A DNA stretch of 64,000 nucleotides. Source: Marinoscillum sp040222955 (GTDB lineage: Bacteria > Bacteroidota > Bacteroidia > Cytophagales > Cyclobacteriaceae). The translations under genes and the position numbers were made by a program. Positions 8,165 to 16,568 of the stretch are shown one piece after another. Position 1 is the stretch's first letter. Every line of letters starts with the position of its first letter. Where the stretch lies: contig NZ_JAVKCA010000008.1 in NCBI RefSeq assembly GCF_040222955.1, forward strand, positions 186,001 through 250,000, read 5' to 3'. The notes under the pieces are model-generated. The model saw nothing but the letters and a program-made list of their open reading frames with translations, was not told where the DNA came from and ran no database searches.

Positions 8165-8881
8165 TCAGTCCTCTTGTTCGGGAGTGGGTGGTGCCTCTGG
8201 TAGTTGATCCAGCTCCATACCCACCACATAGCCCTTCAGGGTGGCCTCCTCCAGCCCGTATCCCGCTATGGTGATCAGAAAACGGCCATTCACCACCAAC
8301 GCAAGATTGGTGTCGTTGCTCTCATAGTTAGCTGAATACCAGCCTGGCTGACCATTTACTTCTATTGATCTCATCACACCGTCGGTAGACTCATGTTCGT
8401 ACTGGTTGGCATAGAGCCCGAGCAGAGAAGCCGTCTGGGCATAATCAAAAATGCTCGCTCTAAGTTCTTCATCACCGTTGCGGTAAGATTTGCTGGCGAA
8501 ACTATATCGATACTCGCCATACCGGGTAGTAGAGCCCTCGGGTTTTTCAGCAATGCGGTAAGCTCCCAGGTCATCCGGCAGAAAATTGATTAAATCACGA
8601 AAACCCACCACCTCTGAGGGGCTCATGGTACCGTAATTCACCGGTTCTCTCCGGTACCCTCCCAGTGGATCAGAGCTGTCAGTAGATTCATAAGTATCCA
8701 ACACTTCATCATCCGCACGATCATTGGTATCGTCTGATTGGTTCTTGTTTTTGTTGCCAAAAAGGAATTTATCAATCTCCTGATTGGCCTTTTTAGATAA
8801 TTTCTCCTTGAGTTGGATTTGGGCAAAGGCGTAATTGACCGTTGCAAAGGTCAAAAGCAATAAAGTAGTGAGTAGTTTCAT
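8165..8881 (-). CDS. Conserved secreted protein of unknown function
   Basis: The 238-residue product has a signal peptide (MKLLTTLLLLTFATVNYAFAQ) followed by a low-complexity linker rich in N, D and K (NKNKNQSDDTNDRADDE). The folded part from about residue 85 contains MSPSEVVGFRDLINFLPDDLGAYRI and RYSFASKSYRNGDEELRASIFDYAQ, then short beta-like stretches to an acidic C-terminus (PEAPPTPEQED). I do not recognise the family. It is a probable periplasmic or surface protein. It sits 32 bp upstream of kdtA on the same strand and may share its transcript, which would link it to the envelope, but this is inference. Confidence 0.65.
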   Translation of the reverse strand: MKLLTTLLLLTFATVNYAFAQIQLKEKLSKKANQEIDKFLFGNKNKNQSDDTNDRADDEVLDTYESTDSSDPLGGYRREPVNYGTMSPSEVVGFRDLINFLPDDLGAYRIAEKPEGSTTRYGEYRYSFASKSYRNGDEELRASIFDYAQTASLLGLYANQYEHESTDGVMRSIEVNGQPGWYSANYESNDTNLALVVNGRFLITIAGYGLEEATLKGYVVGMELDQLPEAPPTPEQED

Positions 8882-8943
8882 ATTTTAGGCTATAAAGTTT
8901 ACTGCCGCAAATATGAATATTTTCATTTAAAATGTGAATATAA

Positions 8944-8968
8944 GAAAAAAGACCACCTCATGGTGGCC
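8944..8968 (-). terminator. Intrinsic terminator of the PerR-peroxiredoxin operon
   Basis: Read on the minus strand, GGCCACC, a four-base loop and GGTGGTC form a 7-bp stem with one G-U pair, followed by six T residues (8945-8950). It lies 31 bp downstream of the peroxiredoxin stop codon, in the correct orientation. Confidence 0.75.
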
Positions 8969-8998
8969 TTTTCTCAGTACTGGATATTTAACTAAATT

Positions 8999-9628
8999 TT
9001 AGTGTGACGCCAGGTAAGAAGACACTCCGTCTCTTGTAGCCTGCATCGCATCTTTTCCTTCTTCCCAGTTTGCAGGGCACACTTCTCCGTGCTTCTCCAC
9101 ATGCTGCCATGCATCCACGATTCGGAGCATTTCGTCAATATTTCTACCCAAAGGAAGATCATTGATGGTTTCATGTCTTACCACACCGGTCTTGTCTATG
9201 AAGAACGTACCGCGGTAAGCCACAGGAGCTCCTTCAAAAACCAACTGACCTTCATCGTTGTAGTTCCAGTCGCCGGCCAATACACCGTAGTTATTAGCCA
9301 CTGTTTTTGAACTATCAGCTACCAAAGGATAAGTCACACCTGCAATTCCCCCTTTGTCCCGGTCTGTCATCAACCACGCCAGGTGAGTCTCTTCCGTGTC
9401 ACATGATGCACCCACTACCTGCACGCCTCGTTTCTCAAACTCCGCGAGTTTTTCCTGAAAAGCATGGATCTCCGTAGGGCACACAAAAGTGAAATCTTTA
9501 GGATAGAAAAAGAACATTACGTCTTTCTTACCCACAAACTCTTCCAATGAGAAATTTTCTACGATTTCCTCTCCGTTGATTACTGCCGGAGCATTAAATA
9601 AAGGCGCTTTTTTACCTACTAATGACAT
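8999..9628 (-). CDS. 2-Cys peroxiredoxin (AhpC/Prx1 type)
   Basis: This is a 209-residue typical 2-Cys peroxiredoxin that reduces hydrogen and organic peroxides in the cytosol. The peroxidatic cysteine is C50 in FYPKDFTFVCPTE, and the resolving cysteine is C184 in GEVCPANW near the C-terminus. The conserved Arg region (MTDRDKGGIAGVTYPLVAD) is also present. The length and the C-terminal tail fit the Prx1/AhpC subfamily. It is preceded by a PerR-like regulator gene 23 bp upstream on the same strand and followed by an intrinsic terminator, so the two form an operon. No AhpF is seen; a thioredoxin is the likely reductant (family knowledge). Confidence 0.95.
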   Translation of the reverse strand: MSLVGKKAPLFNAPAVINGEEIVENFSLEEFVGKKDVMFFFYPKDFTFVCPTEIHAFQEKLAEFEKRGVQVVGASCDTEETHLAWLMTDRDKGGIAGVTYPLVADSSKTVANNYGVLAGDWNYNDEGQLVFEGAPVAYRGTFFIDKTGVVRHETINDLPLGRNIDEMLRIVDAWQHVEKHGEVCPANWEEGKDAMQATRDGVSSYLASH

Positions 9629-9651
9629 AATTGTGATTTGTCTTTTATGAT

Positions 9652-10098
9652 TTATAAAATTGTTACTTGTTGATCAGGGTCAGCCTTTTCTCCATTGATC
9701 TGGAGTTTGATGTCCGTAATTTTAAAGTTGCCAACCTTCTTTTTTTCGAAATAATCCCGGATTAGCTCATTCAACTCAGGGTCATGATAGTCCTGTATTT
9801 CCTCTGTATTCACACTATAAATGTGGCTATGAGGCTCCAGGTTAGCATCATATCGCTTGGTTCCACTTCGCGTGGCCACCCGGTATGCCAGATTGGCCTC
9901 CACCAGCTTTTCCAATATCCTGTATACACTGCCCAATGAGATACTGGGGTTCTGCTCCCTGATTTTCTCATGGAGCTGCTCAGCACTGGGATGCTCATCC
10001 TTTGTCAGCTCATGCAACACAGCGATCCTGGGATGTGTGGCTTTTAAGCCAGACTCCACCAGAAGTTCCTTTATTCGCTGATATGAATTGTTAATCAC
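9652..10098 (-). CDS. Fur-family peroxide-responsive regulator (PerR-like)
   Basis: This is a 148-residue Fur-superfamily repressor. The winged helix covers about residues 1-85 (ATHPRIAVLHEL, SLGSVYRILEKLVEANL). The residues that form the Fe/Mn sensing site of Bacillus PerR (H37, D85, H91, H93, D104) are all present as H36, D84, H90, H92 and D103. The protein has no cysteine at all, so the usual structural CxxC zinc site is absent. It likely represses itself and the downstream peroxiredoxin gene, with a Fur/PerR-like dyad lying just before its start. The start is GTG at 10098; no in-frame ATG is nearby. PerR function is inferred from the metal ligands and the neighbour. Confidence 0.88.
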   Translation of the reverse strand: MINNSYQRIKELLVESGLKATHPRIAVLHELTKDEHPSAEQLHEKIREQNPSISLGSVYRILEKLVEANLAYRVATRSGTKRYDANLEPHSHIYSVNTEEIQDYHDPELNELIRDYFEKKKVGNFKITDIKLQINGEKADPDQQVTIL

Positions 10099-10105
10099 TT
10101 TTAAA

Positions 10106-10120
10106 TGAGAATTATTCCTA
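10106..10120. promoter_or_regulatory. Putative Fur/PerR box
   Basis: TGAGAAT-T-ATTCCTA is a 7-1-7 dyad with five of seven positions paired, the geometry of Fur/PerR boxes. It lies 8 bp upstream of the PerR-like start codon, consistent with autorepression of the PerR-peroxiredoxin operon. Confidence 0.45.
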
Positions 10121-10174
10121 TTTGAGTGCGAAGATATAACAACCTCCCGAACTGCCCAAAAATATCCGAAAAGA

Positions 10175-10192
10175 ATACCGAGAATACGGTAT
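10175..10192. repeat. Inverted repeat ATACCG-N6-CGGTAT
   Basis: A perfect 6-bp inverted repeat with a 6-bp spacer lies between the divergent PerR-like and lipoprotein genes, about 23 bp upstream of the -7 element of the latter. It may be an operator or a weak hairpin; no regulator can be assigned. Confidence 0.4.
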
Positions 10193-10214
10193 ATGGTGAG
10201 ATGTCCGAGTTAAT

Positions 10215-10222
10215 TACCTTTG
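10215..10222 (+). promoter_or_regulatory. Promoter -7 element (TACCTTTG)
   Basis: TACCTTTG is a perfect match to TAnnTTTG, 63 bp upstream of the lipoprotein ATG at 10286. Its position supports starting the protein at 10286 rather than at an in-frame ATG at 10220 inside the promoter. The -33 region (ATGG) is poor. Confidence 0.55.
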
Positions 10223-10285
10223 ATACGAATGAAAATAACTGGTATTTATCCCTATTTTTGTTTTAAACTCAAACAAACAATTACA

Positions 10286-10837
10286 ATGAGAAATTATATT
10301 TCTATCGCTGCTTTGGCCTTCCTGGCTTTCTCTTGTGGAGAAGCCGGAGTTGGTTTCAATATCGGAAAGGAATTTCCTATATCTATTCCTGTGGACCTAC
10401 CGAATGGTACTCCCGAATTAATCGGGACTATTCCTGGAGATCCGCCTCCGGTAACAAGATCTGAAGAGTACTCTCTTGCAGGAGCTGGTTATGACGACCT
10501 GGATGCCCTGGATGCCGTTGAGGTAGTTGGCCTGGCTTTTGAAATCACCGGAGTGGATGCTTTTGAGCAATTTGACCTGGATGCCATTGAAATCGACCTT
10601 GTGGCTCAATCAGGTTCCAACATCGCACAGATCTCAGTGACCACACCTCAGTTGTCCAATGTGACCAAGACGTCAATCTCAGATCCTGCGGGGCTGGCTG
10701 CGCTGGAAGCAGCACTTGCTAATCAGGAAGACATTACAGCCAATGTTTCTTTCGACTTTGGTGAAGTACCTAACGAAGATGTGAATTTTGAATTCGTGCT
10801 GTACTTTGATGTAATAGCCAAAGTAAGAGACCTATAA
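10286..10837 (+). CDS. Putative lipoprotein, unknown function
   Basis: This is a 183-residue lipoprotein. The N-terminus MRNYISIAALAFLAFSCGEAG has a lipobox with the lipidated cysteine at residue 17. The mature part is acidic and beta-rich, with an Asp/Val-rich segment (YDDLDALDAVEVVGLAFEIT) and a C-terminal strand ending VNFEFVLYFDVIAKVRDL; no known domain is recognised. The start at 10286 is chosen for the lipoprotein signal and for the promoter at 10215. It precedes a DUF6588 gene by 26 bp and is probably in one operon with it, so both may act at the outer membrane. Confidence 0.65.
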   Translation: MRNYISIAALAFLAFSCGEAGVGFNIGKEFPISIPVDLPNGTPELIGTIPGDPPPVTRSEEYSLAGAGYDDLDALDAVEVVGLAFEITGVDAFEQFDLDAIEIDLVAQSGSNIAQISVTTPQLSNVTKTSISDPAGLAALEAALANQEDITANVSFDFGEVPNEDVNFEFVLYFDVIAKVRDL

Positions 10838-10863
10838 TCCGCCTAACTGATAACTTTAGAATC

Positions 10864-11865
10864 ATGAAAAAAATTATACTAATATTTATACTTGGAGCAT
10901 TCATTACATCCTCCAATGCTCAGGATTTGGATAAATTCCTTGAAGGTGGAGCTGCAAATGGTGAAAAGCTTTTGGAAAGTTACCTGGAACCGGCTTTCGT
11001 TGGTTTCGGATATGCACTGAACAGCGGCTGGTACAACACCGGAAAGCCTCACAAGGTGGCCGGGTTTGACCTCACAATCAACGCCAACCTGGCTTATGTA
11101 CCACAGGATGCGCAATTTTTCAAGATCAACCCTGCGGACTACACCAATATGACCACTGCACCTGCTGAGAATGGTCAGACAAGCTATCCTACTTTAATGG
11201 GACCAAACCTGGAAGCTGATGACATTCCTTATTTGGTTTTCGACGAAGGCACAGAAGATGAAATTCGAATCACAGCACCAACGGGTCTGGGTATGGAAGA
11301 GTCCATTGGTAGTAATTTTGTTCCGGCACCCTCTGTACAGATTGGCATTGGCCTGATCAAAAATACCGAACTAAAACTCAGGTTGCTCCCAGAGCAGACT
11401 TTCGGGGATCCGGGAGAAGAGTTTACCACCAAAATGTTTGGACTCGGCGTGCTACACGATGTGAAACAGTGGATTCCCGGGATCAAAAACCTTCCCTTCG
11501 ACCTTTCTGGTTTCTTCGCATTCAACACCATGAAAAACTCGATTGAAATCAACCCAGATGTACCAGATCAAATTGGTGAGTTCAATGTATCCGGCACCAC
11601 GCTGCAGGGGATCATCTCCAAGAAGCTGTCAGTCCTTACTGTATACGGTGGCTTAGGGTTCTCCACCAGCAAGGTGAACTTTAAGATGAAGGGAACTTAC
11701 GACGGTGTACCAGAAGTAGATCCAATCGACATTGAGTATAAAAATGGTGGCTTGAGAGCCAATGTGGGAGCGCGTTTGAAGCTGTTAATCTTCACCTTCC
11801 ACGCAGAATATGCTGTGCAGAAGTACAACACGCTTACTGCCGGATTTGGAATCAGCATCAGATAA
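10864..11865 (+). CDS. DUF6588-type outer-membrane protein
   Basis: This is a 333-residue exported protein with a signal peptide (MKKIILIFILGAFITSSNAQ). The segment LLESYLEPAFVGFGYALNSGWYN followed by KVAGFDLTINANLAYVP is the hallmark I associate with DUF6588 proteins of Bacteroidota. Glycine-containing alternating strands continue to the C-terminus (FTFHAEYAVQKYNTLTAGFGISIR), consistent with a small beta barrel in the outer membrane. No enzymatic motif is seen and the function is unknown. It is co-oriented with the upstream lipoprotein gene and is followed by a strong intrinsic terminator. Confidence 0.7.
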   Translation: MKKIILIFILGAFITSSNAQDLDKFLEGGAANGEKLLESYLEPAFVGFGYALNSGWYNTGKPHKVAGFDLTINANLAYVPQDAQFFKINPADYTNMTTAPAENGQTSYPTLMGPNLEADDIPYLVFDEGTEDEIRITAPTGLGMEESIGSNFVPAPSVQIGIGLIKNTELKLRLLPEQTFGDPGEEFTTKMFGLGVLHDVKQWIPGIKNLPFDLSGFFAFNTMKNSIEINPDVPDQIGEFNVSGTTLQGIISKKLSVLTVYGGLGFSTSKVNFKMKGTYDGVPEVDPIDIEYKNGGLRANVGARLKLLIFTFHAEYAVQKYNTLTAGFGISIR

Positions 11866-11887
11866 TATTCAGAAAACTTCTTATTAG

Positions 11888-11915
11888 AAAAAGCGGGCTT
11901 AAGTCCGCTTTTTTT
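11888..11915 (+). terminator. Intrinsic terminator after the DUF6588 gene
   Basis: AAGCGGGCTTAAGTCCGCTT (11891-11910) folds into a stem with one G-U pair and is followed by a run of T (to 11915). It ends transcription 23 bp after the DUF6588 stop. It also argues against starting the next gene at the ATG at 11916. Confidence 0.85.
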
Positions 11916-11930
11916 ATGTTTACCCACTCC

Positions 11931-13832
11931 ATGAGATCTCTCTTACTCCTCATCATGCTTCTCCCCGCTGTGCGGGCTCTGGCCATCACGGACACTGTGC
12001 GGGTTTCAAAAAACGAGATCCTCATCCTGAGAGATACCATTTTCGCACCCGATAAAGATACCATATACTTTGTAGATGAAGAGAAATACCGGGTGAGGAG
12101 CAATCCCTATAAGTCATCTCAGGACTTCTATCAAAAAATGCGAGAGAAGACGGGGCAAAACAGAGTCACTGCACAGCTATTTGATCTGCTCTATGTGAGC
12201 CCGAATGCAAGGTCGGAACGCGCACCCTCCAAAAACAGTCGCACATCGAACACGCCATTTATGCCTTACGAGGGCATGCGCATTCGAAATATACGGATAA
12301 AACACATTGACCTCCTGGAAGGTAGTGTGAATGACACCCTGAGGCAGGCTTCCTCCCCTCTAAGCATCATGGTCAATAAAGTCCACATTAACACCTGGAA
12401 TACCGTGATCAGAAATAACCTCCTGATCGATAAAAATGAGAAAATAGACCCCTATATGCTTGCTGATAATGAGCGCATCCTCCGACGCCTGCGGTTCATA
12501 GAAGACGTGAGAATATATGTGAAGCCCCTTTCTGACGGCTATGCCGAAGTGATTGTGGCCGTGAAAGACCGTTTCTCCTGGGGAACAGCCCTCAATATCA
12601 CTGATCTCAATGAATTCAATGTAGCACTGTTCAACAGGAACATTGCAGGCTGGGGTAAGTACGCATCAACCACCTGGTTTTTTGATACCCAGAGCATCCC
12701 TGCATCGGGTTATGAAATACGAACCGGTGGGCAAAACATCGATAAGGCCATCACCAACTGGGAGCTCAACCATACCAACATCGGGGATAGGAAGGCCTGG
12801 GGTATAGACCTGCAGAAGGAGTTTGTAGCTCCCGGGATTAAATATGGCGGAGGATTGGACATCCGAACCATTAGAGACTCCACCATGACCCTGGATGGTG
12901 AAGAATCTAATGGTCAATATTACCATTTGCACTATCAGGACCTCTGGGCAGGAAGGTCATTCGCTCTGCCCTCGAGCTACGAACGAAAAAACCTAATCGT
13001 CGCAGCCAGGTTGCTCAACAACTCCTTTGACAGGCGCCCATTTGTTACCGAGGACAGTAACTCGATCTACTACAACCGAAAACTGTTGATTGGTGAAATC
13101 AGTCTTTCCAGTCGGAAGTTTCTTAAAAGCAACTACATAGCGGCTTTCGGAATCTCGGAGGATATTCCCCTGGGCTACCGGATCTCATTCATTACCGGTA
13201 GGGATTTCAATGAATTTTACCAGCAGAATTATCTTGGGTTCCAGCTTTTCTGGAGTGCTTACATCAAGAATTTTGGATATCTATTACTCAATCAGGAGAT
13301 TGGCGCCTTTGACCAGACGGGCATCAATGAAGGGGTGGTAAAAGTAAGGGCCAGTTACTTCAGTCCTCTGCTCTCCTCCGGCCGGTACCATGTCCGCAAT
13401 TTCATGAAAGTATCACTTACCAAAGGAATTGATCAACCTCAGCAGGAAACCATCTCTCTGGAGAGCAGAATAAGAGACCTTGAAGGAACGAACATTTCTG
13501 GAAACACCATTCTTTCGCTGGGTGTGGAATCCATCCTCTTCACTCCCTGGTATTTCTATGGATTTCGGTTTGCCCCCTTCTTTTATTACAATGTGGGAGA
13601 GGCCTGGGACAACAGGCCGGCACACAAAACAAGCTATGGCTACCAGGGTGCTGGCGGGGGGATCAGGATCAGAAATGAAAGTTTGGTGTTTAGTACATTG
13701 GAAGTGAGAGTTACCCATTTCCCCAAAAGTGCGCCCGGGGCCCGGAAAACGATCTTTTCACTGTCTACATCCATCCCCATCTCGTTTGATAACATCTTTA
13801 AATACAAGCCGGCGTTAATTCCCTACCGGTAA
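11931..13832 (+). CDS. Outer-membrane beta-barrel protein with POTRA-like N-terminus
   Basis: This is a 633-residue exported protein (signal MRSLLLLIMLLPAVRALA). After a linker, residues of about 115-225 resemble a POTRA domain: GMRIRNIRIKHID, then ERILRRLRFIEDVRIYVKPL and GYAEVIVAVKDRFSWG, the layout of BamA/TamA-like proteins. The remaining 400 residues are alternating hydrophobic/aromatic strands (YGFRFAPFFYYNVGEAWD, ending in short barrel strands), suggesting an outer-membrane barrel. It is shorter than BamA and has one visible POTRA, so it is more like TamA/ShlB-type relatives. I start it at 11931, because the ATG at 11916 lies immediately behind a terminator. It appears monocistronic. 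Substrate is unknown. Confidence 0.65.
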   Translation: MRSLLLLIMLLPAVRALAITDTVRVSKNEILILRDTIFAPDKDTIYFVDEEKYRVRSNPYKSSQDFYQKMREKTGQNRVTAQLFDLLYVSPNARSERAPSKNSRTSNTPFMPYEGMRIRNIRIKHIDLLEGSVNDTLRQASSPLSIMVNKVHINTWNTVIRNNLLIDKNEKIDPYMLADNERILRRLRFIEDVRIYVKPLSDGYAEVIVAVKDRFSWGTALNITDLNEFNVALFNRNIAGWGKYASTTWFFDTQSIPASGYEIRTGGQNIDKAITNWELNHTNIGDRKAWGIDLQKEFVAPGIKYGGGLDIRTIRDSTMTLDGEESNGQYYHLHYQDLWAGRSFALPSSYERKNLIVAARLLNNSFDRRPFVTEDSNSIYYNRKLLIGEISLSSRKFLKSNYIAAFGISEDIPLGYRISFITGRDFNEFYQQNYLGFQLFWSAYIKNFGYLLLNQEIGAFDQTGINEGVVKVRASYFSPLLSSGRYHVRNFMKVSLTKGIDQPQQETISLESRIRDLEGTNISGNTILSLGVESILFTPWYFYGFRFAPFFYYNVGEAWDNRPAHKTSYGYQGAGGGIRIRNESLVFSTLEVRVTHFPKSAPGARKTIFSLSTSIPISFDNIFKYKPALIPYR

Positions 13833-13839
13833 AAAGAAA

Positions 13840-13860
13840 AGTCCCGATAAAATCGGGACT
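13840..13860. terminator. Hairpin after the beta-barrel gene
   Basis: AGTCCCGAT-AAA-ATCGGGACT is a perfect 9-bp stem 8 bp after the stop codon. The T-rich tail lies on the minus-strand side (TTTTCTTTTT), while the plus-strand side has CTTCAAAG. It may act as a terminator or 3'-end stabiliser for the plus-strand gene even without a T run. Confidence 0.5.
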
Positions 13861-13956
13861 CTTCAAAGATGTCAAACAGGTGTATGAATATAAAATTTGT
13901 GTTATGCATTCGTATATACTTTATCTTTATAAAAGGTAACCAGTCCCAATAAAAAA

Positions 13957-14427
13957 ATGTTAAATATTCTTTTTGTCTGTTTAGGTAACATCTGCAGGTC
14001 TCCATTGGCGGAGGCTATTTTCAACCAGAAAGTGAAAGAGCGTAAGCTGGATCATGCCATCAAAGCTGATTCTGCGGGTACTGCCAGCTATCACATCGGT
14101 GAAGACCCCGACTCTCGCAGCATACAAGTGGCCGTGAAGCATGGAGTGCCCATCTCACACAAAGGGCGACAATACCACTTCAAAGACGCAGCGACTTTTG
14201 ATTATATTCTGGCCATGGATGCTTCCAACCATCGTGACATTATTCATGCTACGTCAGATCGTCCGGAGGGTCTGTTTCTGATGCGTGACTTTGACCTAAA
14301 AGGCCAGGGTGGGGACGTACCCGACCCCTACTATGGTGGTGAAGATGGATTTGAGCAGGTCTTTCAGATCCTCAACCGTTCAATAGATGCTTTTTTAGAC
14401 TTCCTTGTGGAAAAACACCATCTCTAA
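13957..14427 (+). CDS. Low-molecular-weight protein tyrosine phosphatase
   Basis: This is a 156-residue cytosolic phosphatase. The N-terminal P-loop VCLGNICRSPLAEAIF carries the nucleophile C8 and the phosphate-binding R14. The general-acid aspartate is in PDPYYGGEDGF near residue 126. Length and motifs match the LMW-PTP/Wzb family. It dephosphorylates tyrosine, either of a polysaccharide-export kinase or of other substrates; no tyrosine kinase is in the window. The fructosamine-kinase-like gene follows after 2 bp, so they form an operon. Confidence 0.93.
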   Translation: MLNILFVCLGNICRSPLAEAIFNQKVKERKLDHAIKADSAGTASYHIGEDPDSRSIQVAVKHGVPISHKGRQYHFKDAATFDYILAMDASNHRDIIHATSDRPEGLFLMRDFDLKGQGGDVPDPYYGGEDGFEQVFQILNRSIDAFLDFLVEKHHL

Positions 14428-14429
14428 AT

Positions 14430-15302
14430 ATGTCAGGGTCTGAAAATCTTTTTCTGGCTGAAGTCCTCTTTCAATCCACTGGAAAAAACCATCTGATCAG
14501 AGAAATGAGACCGATCTCCGGTGGAGACATCAACGAAGCCCTGAAAGTCACCACAGACCAACACACCTATTTTGTCAAATGGAATACTTATTCAGAAAAT
14601 CTATTTGAAAGAGAAATGCACGGTTTATCCCTGCTTAGGGAGTGTGAATGCGTGGGCGTGCCGCAGGCATTCAAGCATGGCCAAATTGGTGATCGGAGGT
14701 ATCTGGTATTGGAGTACCTGAAATCAGAACCGCAGAAGCCTGACTTCTGGGAGGACTTTGGTCAATCCATCGCCAGCCTTCACCAACATACGGCGGATTA
14801 TTATGGCCTGGATCATGACAATCACATCGGGCGGCTTTCTCAGAAGAATCAACCCACTCCACATTGGATCGATTTTTTTATTGAAAACCGGCTGGAAGTA
14901 CAGATCCGGCTGGCCCACGAAAAAGGATTAATCACCGCGGATCTCGTCGGAAGTTTTGAAAAACTATATGGACAACTGGAAAAACTGATCCCCCACGAGC
15001 CCGCCTCCCTGCTGCATGGGGACTTATGGGGCGGAAATTTCATGTCAGGACCGGGCGGAGCGCCCTACATCTACGATCCGGCAGTCTACTATGGTCACCG
15101 TGAAATGGACCTGGCATTCACTCGTCTTTTTGGTGGTTTTGAGCAACCGTTTTATGAAGCGTATCATCAGCAGTATCCATTAGAGCCGGGATTTGAGGAA
15201 CGGGCAGACCTGTACAATCTGTATCCTATGTTGGTGCACGTGAATCTTTTTGGTCCCTCCTACCTCACAGGCATCCGGCGGACACTTAAACTTTTTCTAT
15301 AG
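14430..15302 (+). CDS. Fructosamine kinase family protein
   Basis: This is a 290-residue kinase-like protein of the fructosamine-3-kinase family, which phosphorylates the sugar of glycated proteins or small Amadori compounds so that they break down. Visible motifs: ISGGDINEALKV (ATP-binding N-lobe), FVKWN with the conserved lysine near residue 50, catalytic LLHGDLWGGNFM near 195, and the metal-binding segment YDPAVYYGHREMDLAFTRLFGGF near 215. It starts 2 bp after the LMW-PTP stop and overlaps the convergent aspartate kinase gene by 17 bp. Cytosolic repair role is inferred from the family. Confidence 0.9.
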   Translation: MSGSENLFLAEVLFQSTGKNHLIREMRPISGGDINEALKVTTDQHTYFVKWNTYSENLFEREMHGLSLLRECECVGVPQAFKHGQIGDRRYLVLEYLKSEPQKPDFWEDFGQSIASLHQHTADYYGLDHDNHIGRLSQKNQPTPHWIDFFIENRLEVQIRLAHEKGLITADLVGSFEKLYGQLEKLIPHEPASLLHGDLWGGNFMSGPGGAPYIYDPAVYYGHREMDLAFTRLFGGFEQPFYEAYHQQYPLEPGFEERADLYNLYPMLVHVNLFGPSYLTGIRRTLKLFL

Positions 15303-16536
15303 GACGGTAAAGTACCTGGTAATTATTTCTGGTCTTTTGCTCCAGAATTACCTCTGTGGTCTCGGGTAAAAAGCCAAAAGAACCCTCCTGATAATTTTTA
15401 ATCGTCGCCAGTTGAAGGCCCTCATTGTATAGGAGCTGAAAGTCCCGCTGCAGAAAATCCCTCAAAGCATCCAGCTTATCCTTCTGATAGTCCATGCAAA
15501 AAGTAAAGGTAAGTGCTGAGCTGTGCATCAGATTAATCTTGATGTTCGAGTGATCCATCGCCTGAAAGATCTTGACCAGTTTCTTTTCATCCATGAAACT
15601 GTTGTCTTTCACACGAAGAGTGACCAGCAACTGATTTTCTTTAAAGACAAAACAATGTTTAGTGGTGGTCTTTTCCTGTTCGGAAATCTTAGTGCCTTTA
15701 CCTGTTGGCTCCAGAAATGAGCGCACAAAAAGAGGTATATTTCGCTGAGCCAGCGGTCTGATGGTCTTAGGGTGAATCACCTTGGCTCCATAGTAAGTGA
15801 GCTCAGTCACCTCCTGAAATGACAACTCATCGAAAAGTTCTGCAGTGGGGAATCTTTTAGGATCAGCATTGAGCAGTCCGGGCACATCTTTCCAGACAGT
15901 GAGGCTTTCTGCCCTTAGACAATAAGCGAAAATAGCTCCGGTATAGTCAGAGCCCTCCCTACCCAGCGTGGTGGATTTCCCGGTAAGGTCGGAACCTATA
16001 AACCCTTGCGTGATCACAGGGCCTTTTTTCAATAACTCAGGGATCTCCCGCTCAATAAAATGCTCGGTGAGTTGCCACTCCACATTAGCTTCAGTGAAAA
16101 TACTATTCGTTTTTACATATTTTCGGGCATCTACCCAGGTACATTCCAGCTCACTCAACATGTAGTGGTAAACAATAGAAGTGGACAGCAACTCCCCATA
16201 GGGAATCACACTGTCATAAAACTGCCCCCAGGACGAGGCACGATTTTCCAGTGATTTTTCGAGTTGTATCAGCCAATTATTTACCTCATCGGGCACTGCG
16301 CCGAATAGCTCCTGGGTAAGGGCCTGATGAGCAAAAATAAATTCCTTAAGCGCTCCTTCATAAGATCCTCCGGAGAAAGCCTGTCTGGCAATCTCCTCCA
16401 GTTGATTAGTGGATTTTCCAATGGCCGAAACGACGACCACAAGAGGCTGATCCAGGTATTTTTTCACAATCTCCACCAGGTTTTTAACACCCTGACCATC
16501 CCGTACTGAAGCACCACCAAATTTGAAGATTCGCAT
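15286..16536 (-). CDS. Aspartate kinase
   Basis: This is a 416-residue aspartokinase, the first step of the aspartate pathway to lysine, threonine, methionine and diaminopimelate. The N-terminus MRIFKFGGASVRDGQGV has the KFGG signature. Further motifs are VITQGFIGSD and TTLGREGSDYTGAIFA (substrate and ATP binding, about 175-205) and VWKDVPGLLNADPKRFP. The C-terminal part from about residue 300 is an ACT-type regulatory region (LLVTLRVKDNSFMDEKKLVKIFQAM). It is monofunctional; no homoserine dehydrogenase domain is fused. It is divergent from fbp, with the fbp promoter element about 33 bp from its start. Confidence 0.93.
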   Translation of the reverse strand: MRIFKFGGASVRDGQGVKNLVEIVKKYLDQPLVVVVSAIGKSTNQLEEIARQAFSGGSYEGALKEFIFAHQALTQELFGAVPDEVNNWLIQLEKSLENRASSWGQFYDSVIPYGELLSTSIVYHYMLSELECTWVDARKYVKTNSIFTEANVEWQLTEHFIEREIPELLKKGPVITQGFIGSDLTGKSTTLGREGSDYTGAIFAYCLRAESLTVWKDVPGLLNADPKRFPTAELFDELSFQEVTELTYYGAKVIHPKTIRPLAQRNIPLFVRSFLEPTGKGTKISEQEKTTTKHCFVFKENQLLVTLRVKDNSFMDEKKLVKIFQAMDHSNIKINLMHSSALTFTFCMDYQKDKLDALRDFLQRDFQLLYNEGLQLATIKNYQEGSFGFLPETTEVILEQKTRNNYQVLYRPIEKV

Positions 16537-16568
16537 CCTTGCAAACGATTTAAATGAATAAAAAAGCC

